The notes under the pieces were generated by a model that worked only from the letters and a program-made list of their open reading frames with translations, was not told the origin of the DNA and searched no databases. A program made the position numbers and the translations under genes. Positions 1 through 5,821 of a stretch of DNA of 7,483 nt are shown piece after piece. The number at the start of each line of letters is the position of its first letter. The first letter of the stretch is position 1. Source of the DNA: Ignavibacteriaceae bacterium (GTDB taxonomy: Bacteria; Bacteroidota; Ignavibacteria; Ignavibacteriales; Ignavibacteriaceae); assembly GCA_025449775.1 (NCBI GenBank), contig JANWIS010000095.1:1-7483 (forward strand). The letters are read 5' to 3'.

Positions 1-79
1 ACATAATTTTCACATCAACAAAACTGATTAGCTTCAAAATTTCTTGTAGTAGTCATTTCACTATAAATTAAATTAATGT

Positions 80-1183
80 ATGAAACCAAATCTGCTCTTT
101 GTTAACTCGATAACTATTTACGGCGGTGGTGAAGTTTGGATGATTAATACAATGAGTGAATTAATTTTCCGAGGTTATTCTGTAACGCTTATTTGTAAAA
201 ATGAAGCGGAGATAATTAGTCATGCAACTAAGGCTGGTATTGATGTTTATCCCTGCAGAATGTCCGGCGATCTTGATCCATTTTCTATATCCGGCATTGT
301 TAAAATTATGAGAAGAAAAAAAATTGATATCGCATTAGTCAATACAAGTAAAGATTTAAGACTTTGCGGAATTGCACGCTGGTTTTCAAAACGTACAAAA
401 ATAATTGCAAGACAGGGGATCGATTACCCGTTAAAAAATACATTCAGATATAAATTATCGTACAACAAATTTGCTGATTCCATTGTGGCAAACTCGGAAG
501 CAACTAAGCAAACTATGCTGAAAAATGCGCCCTGGCTTGATGAAGAAAAAATAAATATCATTTACAATGGAATTAATCCTGAAATTTTTTCTGTTGAAAG
601 CACAAGGAATTTAAGAAGTGAGTTTGGCTTTACAGATACAGATATTTTACTCGGATTTGTTGGAAGATTGAGTGTGCAAAAAGGAATTGAGTATTTGCTC
701 GATGCTTTCCTTCTTCTTTATGAAAAATATCAAAATGCACATTTACTCATAGTTGGTGATGGTGAACTAAAAGATCAGGTAAAAAGGTTTTCAATTGAAC
801 ATAACGTGGAAAAAAATATTCATCTTCTCGGTTTCAGAAATGATATTCATGACATTATGAGGACAATAGACATTTTTGTTCTTCCGTCTTTATGGGAAGG
901 ATTTGGAATAGTTCTTATTGAAGCGATGGCATCATCAAAACCATGTGTTGCTTCAGAAATCAGCAGCATTCCTGAAATCGTTTTGGAAAATGAAACCGGA
1001 ATTCTTGTTCCTCCCAAAAAAAGTAAAGCAATTGCCGACGCTTTAATAAAATTAATTTCTGATCCATTTTTGAGGAAAAAATTTGGGGAAAACGGACAGA
1101 GAATTGTTAAGGAAAAATTTACAATCGACGGAATGATAAATAAATATGAAAATCTTTTTAATGAATTGTATTCGTCAAAGTGA
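80..1183 (+). CDS. GT4-family (GT-B fold) glycosyltransferase
   Basis: This 367-residue protein very probably transfers a sugar from a nucleotide donor to a cell-envelope glycan or lipid-linked acceptor on the cytoplasmic face; the exact sugar and acceptor cannot be read from sequence. The N-terminal Rossmann half has a glycine loop near residues 15-18 (YGGGEVW), as in acceptor-side domains of GT4 enzymes. The C-terminal donor-binding half starts near residue 187 and has GRLSVQKG at 195-202, VGDGEL at 225-230, and EGFGIVLIEAMA at 273-284. E273 and E281 form the EX7E motif typical of retaining GT-B enzymes. There is no signal peptide or membrane span. The length is normal for the family. The ATG at 80 has no clear Shine-Dalgarno sequence, only an A/T-rich leader, which is common in Bacteroidota-type genomes. 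Only 79 bp of upstream sequence is visible, so it may be the end of a polysaccharide operon continuing to the left. Its stop lies 5 bp from the convergent lysA stop. Confidence 0.93.
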   Translation: MKPNLLFVNSITIYGGGEVWMINTMSELIFRGYSVTLICKNEAEIISHATKAGIDVYPCRMSGDLDPFSISGIVKIMRRKKIDIALVNTSKDLRLCGIARWFSKRTKIIARQGIDYPLKNTFRYKLSYNKFADSIVANSEATKQTMLKNAPWLDEEKINIIYNGINPEIFSVESTRNLRSEFGFTDTDILLGFVGRLSVQKGIEYLLDAFLLLYEKYQNAHLLIVGDGELKDQVKRFSIEHNVEKNIHLLGFRNDIHDIMRTIDIFVLPSLWEGFGIVLIEAMASSKPCVASEISSIPEIVLENETGILVPPKKSKAIADALIKLISDPFLRKKFGENGQRIVKEKFTIDGMINKYENLFNELYSSK

Positions 1184-1188
1184 TAATT

Positions 1189-2346
1189 TCAAAGCTCATC
1201 TGAGTAATAGGATTTTACTTTTGTTCTGAGATTGTAGCCTGATGACATTACTTCACCGTAAGCTCCAGTTGATCTGATCACAAATAAATCTCCTCTCTTT
1301 GTTTCAGGAAGCTGAACAGATTTAACAAACGTATCTGAAGTTTCACAGATTGGTCCGACAACATCATATTTTTTCTGTTGTCCGGATGAGCTTAAGTTTT
1401 CAACTTTATGATATGCCTGGTAAAGTGCCGGTCTAATCAATTCAGTCATCCCGGCATCCAGTATTACAAAATTTGTATTCACGCCTTCCTTTACATAAAG
1501 AACTTTTGAAATTAATGAACCGCATTGTGCAACTATTGCTCTTCCAATTTCAAAATGAAGTGATTGTCCCGGTACAGTTTCGAAAAATTTTTCAAATATC
1601 TCGAAGAAAATTTTGAAATTGGGAATAAGATTTTCATCCGGCTTTTCATAATTTACTCCGAGTCCACCACCGGCATTTATATGATCGATATGGATGTGAT
1701 GATCTGCAAACCATTTCTGCAATTCATTTATTCTAATACACAGCTCTTTAAAAACATTGAGATAGGTAATCTGTGAACCGATATGAAAATGCAATCCGAT
1801 CAACTTTAAATTTTTAAATGAATTTAGTTTATCAATAACCTGTGCAAGTTCGCTCGCGTTTATTCCAAATTTATTTTCTTCGAGTCCGGTTGTTATATAA
1901 TGATGTGTATTCGCATTGATGTTTGGGTTAATTCGCAAAGCAATATTTGCTGTTTGATCTATCGAAGAAGCAATTAAATTTATCACTTCCATTTCCTGTA
2001 ATGACTCAACATTGAAACAGAATATTTTATGATTGATTGCAGTCTTGATTTCTATATCAGTTTTCCCAACACCTGCAAAAACTATTTGAGTATTTTTGAA
2101 TCCCGATTTTACTGCCAGTTCAACTTCATTTCCGCTTACACAATCGGCTCCTAATCCATAGCCAAGAATCGTTTTCAGAATTTTGTTGTTTGAATTGGCT
2201 TTGAGTGCATAGTGAACTTTAAATTTTCTCTTTACAGATTCTCTATTAAGGATGTCTAAAGTTTTTTTTAGCAAACCTAAATCATAGAAATAAAAAGGAG
2301 TCTCTATTAATTCAAATTTATTTAAAAGCTCTTTACTGAATATCAT
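1189..2346 (-). CDS. lysA: Diaminopimelate decarboxylase (LysA)
   Basis: This PLP-dependent enzyme decarboxylates meso-2,6-diaminopimelate to L-lysine in the cytoplasm, the last step of lysine synthesis. The 385-residue protein has the expected fold-type III layout: an alanine-racemase-like barrel with the PLP-lysine motif YALKAN at 46-51 (K49 as Schiff-base lysine), HFHIGSQ at 186-192, the phosphate-binding GGGLG at 226-230, and EIGRA at 266-270. The C-terminal beta domain follows, with GPICETSD at 331-338 (C334 is the active-site cysteine given to the neighbouring subunit of the dimer) and GAYG plus SSGYN at 361-372. It is slightly shorter than many LysA proteins, but no motif is missing. 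The ATG lies 12 bp after the lysC stop. A GAGGCGG-like ribosome binding site overlaps that stop, so the two genes almost certainly share a transcript. Ornithine/arginine decarboxylases share the fold, but the CETSD motif and the lysC partner favour LysA. Confidence 0.96.
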   Translation of the reverse strand: MIFSKELLNKFELIETPFYFYDLGLLKKTLDILNRESVKRKFKVHYALKANSNNKILKTILGYGLGADCVSGNEVELAVKSGFKNTQIVFAGVGKTDIEIKTAINHKIFCFNVESLQEMEVINLIASSIDQTANIALRINPNINANTHHYITTGLEENKFGINASELAQVIDKLNSFKNLKLIGLHFHIGSQITYLNVFKELCIRINELQKWFADHHIHIDHINAGGGLGVNYEKPDENLIPNFKIFFEIFEKFFETVPGQSLHFEIGRAIVAQCGSLISKVLYVKEGVNTNFVILDAGMTELIRPALYQAYHKVENLSSSGQQKKYDVVGPICETSDTFVKSVQLPETKRGDLFVIRSTGAYGEVMSSGYNLRTKVKSYYSDEL

Positions 2347-2360
2347 TATTTATCCGCCTC
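2347..2360 (-). promoter_or_regulatory. lysA ribosome binding site overlapping the lysC stop
   Basis: Read on the minus strand, the lysC stop codon and the bases after it spell TGAGGCGG, followed by a 7-nt A/T-rich spacer before the lysA ATG. The purine/G-rich run is a reasonable Shine-Dalgarno match. Its overlap with the upstream stop indicates coupled translation of lysC and lysA from one mRNA. Confidence 0.6.
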
Positions 2361-3672
2361 AGGTGGAGAATATCTCGTTAAGTGAATTGAGAGCTTCTCT
2401 TTTATCTTTTGAGTTTACAAGAATGGAAATATTATGTTTGCTTCCGCCGTAAGATATCATTCGAATATTAAAATGTTTGAGTGATTCAAGCACTTTATCA
2501 ATTATTCCTTTTCTTTCGATTAAATTTTCACCTACTACACAAATAATTGTCTGGTTGGAATCAATCTCAACTGATCCATATTGACTCAGTTCCTCTGTTA
2601 TTTCTTTTAAACACTTAGTGTTATCGATTGTAACTGAAACTGCTACTTCGGATGTTGTAATCATATCAATCGGAGTTTTGAAACGTTCAAAAACTTCAAA
2701 TACTTTTCTTAAAAATCCATAAGCTAAAAACATTCTGCCTGATTTAATTTTGATTACTGTTATTCCATCTTTCGCTGCAACTGCTTTTATTCCTTCACCA
2801 ATTGAGTTACCGGAAATTAAAGTTCCCGGGTCTTCCGGTTTCATAGTGTTTTTAAGTCGTACTGGAACATTGGCAAGTTTTGCCGGAAGAACACTTGAAG
2901 GATGTAGAATTTTTGCACCGAAGTACGCAAGCTCAGCAGCTTCATCGAAAGATAACCGTTCAATCGGATGAGTATTTTCAACATACCTCGGATCATTATT
3001 ATGGAAACCGCTTATGTCTGTCCATATCTGGATTTCTTCAGCATTCAAAGCTGCACCAATTAATGAAGCCGTATAATCACTTCCACCGCGTTTCAGGTTA
3101 TCAATTTCACCATAAAGATTTCTGCAGATATAACCCTGTGTAACAAATAAATTTTCTTCCGGATAGTTATTCAGTTCACGCGAAAGATTTTCTTTGATGT
3201 AATAATTATCCGGTTCGCCGTTTGTATCGATTCTCATAAAATTCAGAGCAGGAAGAAGTACTGATTTTATTTTTTGTTCTTCAAGATAAAGCTGAAATAA
3301 TGCTGATGAAATTAATTCTCCCTGTGCAAGTATTGCTCTTTCTTCGTGTGCTGTAAAAATATCCTGAGTGAAAGATCTCATATAATCGAAGTGCGAAGTA
3401 ATTAATTCATTCCCTTCCTGAACGAATTCAGTTTTAGTATAAAGATTTTTAACTACATCAGAATAATTTTCCTGTAATTGAGTTATAAGTTTATTTGCCT
3501 CATCATTTTTCTTGGAATAAAGAAGTTGTGCAATTTGAACGAGAGAATTTGTTGTTCCGGACATTGCAGAAAGAACAATTATTTGCTTCTCATTACTTAA
3601 AATTAATTTAGCGACTTCCTTCATCCTTTCAGAAGAACCGACTGAGGTGCCGCCGAATTTTAGAACTTTCAT
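2359..3672 (-). CDS. lysC: Monofunctional aspartate kinase (lysine-sensitive AKIII type)
   Basis: This enzyme phosphorylates L-aspartate with ATP to 4-phospho-L-aspartate, the committed first step towards lysine, threonine, methionine and diaminopimelate. The 437-residue protein has an amino-acid-kinase domain over about 1-290: KFGGTSVG at 5-12, GEL at 118-120, RGGSDYTA at 195-202, WTDISGF at 217-223 and FDEAAELAYFGAKILHP at 242-258. Two ACT domains follow at about 305-437, with ITTSEVAVSV at 338-347 and MISYGGSKHNISILV at 405-419. No homoserine dehydrogenase domain is fused. From memory of E. coli LysC, the lysine-site segment aligns well (M314, G319-F320-L321 and D336 here match M318, G323-F324-L325 and D340 there), which suggests feedback by lysine; the residue matching S321 is alanine (A317). 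The ATG at 3672 gives the canonical MKVLKFGGTS start and has no strong Shine-Dalgarno sequence. It is the first gene of a lysC-lysA unit. Confidence 0.96.
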   Translation of the reverse strand: MKVLKFGGTSVGSSERMKEVAKLILSNEKQIIVLSAMSGTTNSLVQIAQLLYSKKNDEANKLITQLQENYSDVVKNLYTKTEFVQEGNELITSHFDYMRSFTQDIFTAHEERAILAQGELISSALFQLYLEEQKIKSVLLPALNFMRIDTNGEPDNYYIKENLSRELNNYPEENLFVTQGYICRNLYGEIDNLKRGGSDYTASLIGAALNAEEIQIWTDISGFHNNDPRYVENTHPIERLSFDEAAELAYFGAKILHPSSVLPAKLANVPVRLKNTMKPEDPGTLISGNSIGEGIKAVAAKDGITVIKIKSGRMFLAYGFLRKVFEVFERFKTPIDMITTSEVAVSVTIDNTKCLKEITEELSQYGSVEIDSNQTIICVVGENLIERKGIIDKVLESLKHFNIRMISYGGSKHNISILVNSKDKREALNSLNEIFST

Positions 3673-3708
3673 ATGTTTTGGTAATTAATAATTCTTTTGA
3701 ATTGTGAG

Positions 3709-3716
3709 CAAATATA
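3709..3716 (-). promoter_or_regulatory. lysC: Candidate lysC -7 promoter element (TAnnTTTG type)
   Basis: The minus strand reads TATATTTG here, an exact match to the TAnnTTTG -7 element of Bacteroidota housekeeping promoters. A start a few bases downstream would give a leader of about 30 nt before the lysC ATG at 3672. No good TTTG -33 element is seen at the usual distance upstream, so only half of the bipartite promoter is supported. The short leader leaves no room for a lysine riboswitch. If this promoter is real, it falls inside the GTG-initiated extension of the divergent open frame, which argues that the extension is not coding. Confidence 0.4.
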
Positions 3717-3781
3717 AAAATTATTTAATCTCTATTCTCTCGCTTCTCTTCTTTAGTTTTCATAAATTAAAAACAAAAATT

Positions 3782-3786
3782 AAGGG
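3782..3786 (+). promoter_or_regulatory. Ribosome binding site that sets the beta-helix gene start
   Basis: AAGGG stands 7 nt before the ATG at 3794, a good Shine-Dalgarno position. The earlier in-frame GTG at 3704 has no comparable purine run before it. This site, together with the signal peptide that directly follows 3794, decides the start in favour of 3794. Confidence 0.65.
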
Positions 3787-3793
3787 TATTCAA

Positions 3794-5653
3794 ATGCCTG
3801 GCAATTGTACCTCAAAATTTTCCTCTCTCATACTGTTTTTAATTTTTAACCTATCTATTACAGGTGGATTTTTCACTACTGAAGCCACTATCCGTTACGT
3901 TAGCAAAACAGGAAACAGCACACCACCTTACACGACTTGGGAAACTGCAGCCGATAGCATACAGAAGTGTATTAATATTTCTGTTTTTGGTGATACTATT
4001 TATGTAGCCAACGGAGTTTACCAGGAACAAGTTGTGATGATTCCGGGTTTATCTCTCATTGGTGCTGGGATGGATAGTTGTGTGATTTATTTATCTGCTA
4101 CAGGAATTCCCGCTGTTCAAATAAGGGACACTTGTATTCTTAAAGGGTTTAAAATTCTTCTATCGAACACTTTAAATACTTGGGGGATTCAAGCTGATCA
4201 AAATGGATATAGCAGTATCGTCACATTAAATAAAGTAGTAAACGGATCACTTGGCATAAACATTAGATACTCAAATCCAACAGTATACAATAATATTTTT
4301 GAAAATGTAAAGAGTAGGGGAATATCGTTGTTTACTTCAAATTCAGTCATCAGAAAAAACTATTTATATACCGATCCAAACCAAGTATCACCAAAGGGGA
4401 TTTATATAGAAGCTTTAGGTTTTAATTACTTTCCACTTATTGACTCAAATTATGTTGAAGTTACACCTGGGGGTATAGGAATTCAAAAGAATATTGACTC
4501 AAGTCCAACAATCAAAAACAATATTATTAAACTAAAAGACGGTGGGCGTGGAATATTTTCCAATGTTGGCGGTACAACCAAAATATACAACAACTTGATC
4601 ATTTCAGAACAATCGGGTTACCAGGGAATTGATAAAGTTTCATATATCGAAGTAATTAATAATCATATCAAAGGTCATCTTAGCTCATATGGTATTCTGG
4701 CTGGACCAAATGATATTGTTAAAAATAATATTGTTACAGATGCAAATTTTGGAATTGAAAGTAGTGGAATACAAAATCTTCCATACTTACAATATAATAA
4801 TTCCTGGAATAATGAAAATAATTATGTTGGTTTCACACCAGACACGACTAACCTTACTGTAAATCCAATGATAGTAAATGATGACACGACTCAAGAAGAT
4901 ATTGATTTTCATCTTCAGAAATATTCACCTTTAATAGATGCGGGTGACCCGAGTATCTTTGATAAAGACAGCACTAGAAGTGATATCGGGTTTTATGGCG
5001 GACCTTATGGAGAAAGCTATATTTATGTTGATCTTCCACCCAGACCTCCTGTTAATCTTACCGTCAATGTTGACAGCTTAATAACTTTGAAGTGGAATAG
5101 AAACACAGAATCAGATTTCAGTTATTATAATCTTTACAGGGATACAACAAACAACTTCACACTAGATTCAACAAAGCTTGTTGCTTCAATTACAGATACA
5201 TTCTTTCTTCATTTAATACCAACAGGCGTTGAAAGCCTGTACTTCAAGTTGACAGCAGTTGATAATCAGAGCAATGAATCAAGTCCATCAGAAGAAGTGG
5301 GAGTATTAATAACATCTGTAAAAGATGAGTGGAAACCGGTTAACAATTACATTCTCTACCAAAATTATCCTAATCCATTCAACCCGTCAACTGAGATAGG
5401 CTACAAGCTGAAAGAGAGAGGATACGTAAAGCTATATGTATATGATGTAAAAGGAGAACTGATTTCAGTTTTAGTTAATCAAACACAAGAAGCAGGCTAT
5501 TATGAAGTAGAATTTTCAGCTACAAATAACCAGAAACAAGAATCCACTATCCAGAATCTTGCATCTGGTGTTTACATTTATCAAATAATGGTAAGTAGTG
5601 AAAACAATATTCCTGTTTTTTCAGATATAAAAAAGATGATGTTCATAAAATGA
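3794..5653 (+). CDS. Secreted right-handed beta-helix protein with Fn3-like and T9SS type A sorting domains
   Basis: With the ATG at 3794 this is a 619-residue exported protein. Residues 1-31 look like a signal peptide: polar start, hydrophobic SLILFLIFNLSITGGFF, likely cleavage after TEA. Residues 34-100 resemble the DUF1565-like entry to a right-handed beta-helix (RYVSKTG, GDTIYVANGVYQEQV, LIGAG). Residues about 105-345 carry parallel-helix coils rich in N-I-I and NN steps, as in pectate-lyase-like folds. The segment at 371-406 (DFHLQ, SPLIDAGDPS, DIGFYGGPYG) is the closing region common in such proteins. A fibronectin-III-like domain spans about 415-505. Residues 518-619 form a T9SS type A sorting domain (NYPNPFNPST, LYVYDVKGELI, LASGVYIYQI), so it should cross the outer membrane by type IX secretion and be anchored or released outside. 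No pectate-lyase catalytic set is evident, so it may bind or remodel polysaccharide or be structural. The frame also opens at a GTG at 3704, judged too early. Confidence 0.88.
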   Translation: MPGNCTSKFSSLILFLIFNLSITGGFFTTEATIRYVSKTGNSTPPYTTWETAADSIQKCINISVFGDTIYVANGVYQEQVVMIPGLSLIGAGMDSCVIYLSATGIPAVQIRDTCILKGFKILLSNTLNTWGIQADQNGYSSIVTLNKVVNGSLGINIRYSNPTVYNNIFENVKSRGISLFTSNSVIRKNYLYTDPNQVSPKGIYIEALGFNYFPLIDSNYVEVTPGGIGIQKNIDSSPTIKNNIIKLKDGGRGIFSNVGGTTKIYNNLIISEQSGYQGIDKVSYIEVINNHIKGHLSSYGILAGPNDIVKNNIVTDANFGIESSGIQNLPYLQYNNSWNNENNYVGFTPDTTNLTVNPMIVNDDTTQEDIDFHLQKYSPLIDAGDPSIFDKDSTRSDIGFYGGPYGESYIYVDLPPRPPVNLTVNVDSLITLKWNRNTESDFSYYNLYRDTTNNFTLDSTKLVASITDTFFLHLIPTGVESLYFKLTAVDNQSNESSPSEEVGVLITSVKDEWKPVNNYILYQNYPNPFNPSTEIGYKLKERGYVKLYVYDVKGELISVLVNQTQEAGYYEVEFSATNNQKQESTIQNLASGVYIYQIMVSSENNIPVFSDIKKMMFIK

Positions 5654-5687
5654 AAAATGTTTTCTAATTCATTGAGGAATTTATTAT

Positions 5688-5783
5688 TGTCATCACGATC
5701 CCGCTTTAGCGGGAGAAGTGATCTCACCACAAAAGTATGTTTGAAGATTGCTTCATCCCTAAGAATCGGGATTCGCAATGACA
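5688..5783. repeat. 96-bp imperfect palindromic repeat (REP/MITE-like)
   Basis: The stretch begins TGTCATCACGATCCCG and ends CGGGATTCGCAATGACA, which are near-complementary termini. The inverted match continues inward: the left arm is 5688-5725 and the right arm 5743-5783. Aligned as inverted copies they give TGTCATYRCGA, TCCCG, a variable hairpin, GGA and GAAGYRATCT, around a loop of about 17 nt. Each arm also holds its own small hairpin: TCCCGCT/AGCGGGA with a 2-nt loop at 5699-5714, and GAATC/GATTC with a 2-nt loop at 5763-5774. Read on the minus strand, the TGTCATTGCGA...GAAGCAATCT pattern resembles dispersed intergenic repeats I remember from many bacterial genomes. No clear target-site duplication or coding potential is seen. 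It fills most of the gap between two plus-strand genes and could fold in the transcript, acting as a terminator, attenuator or mRNA-end stabiliser; no T-run follows directly, so classic intrinsic termination is doubtful. Confidence 0.75.
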
Positions 5784-5812
5784 GTTAATTAAAATAATTT
5801 TTCACATAAATA

Positions 5813-5818
5813 GAAGGG
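5813..5818 (+). promoter_or_regulatory. Ribosome binding site of the right-edge exported protein
   Basis: GAAGGG lies 3 nt before the ATG at 5822. The spacing is shorter than optimal, but it is the only G-rich run there, and the ATG leads straight into a convincing signal peptide, so the start is well supported. Confidence 0.5.
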
Positions 5819-5821
5819 CCT

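Noticed and set aside
41..67. Sigma-70-like promoter for the glycosyltransferase (TTCTTG and TATAAA)
   Set aside because: The spacing is only 15 bp and the -10 sits about 12 nt from the ATG; in A/T-rich DNA this match is expected by chance, and the gene may be read from an upstream operon.
2750..3143. Plus-strand open frames antisense to lysC
   Set aside because: They mirror the conserved kinase-domain coding sequence of lysC; no start signals or family resemblance.
3673..3793. Possible lysine riboswitch upstream of lysC
   Set aside because: The whole divergent gap is about 120 bp and the likely leader about 30 nt, too short for an L-box, and no matching helices were seen.
5581..5778. Minus-strand open frame of 65 codons overlapping the end of the beta-helix gene and the palindrome
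   Set aside because: It is antisense to the well-supported T9SS domain at one end and made of repeat sequence at the other; it has no ribosome binding site or recognisable protein features.
5688..5783. CRISPR repeat or classic intrinsic terminator
   Set aside because: There is only one inverted pair, with no direct repeats or spacers, and no T-run directly after the stem on either strand.
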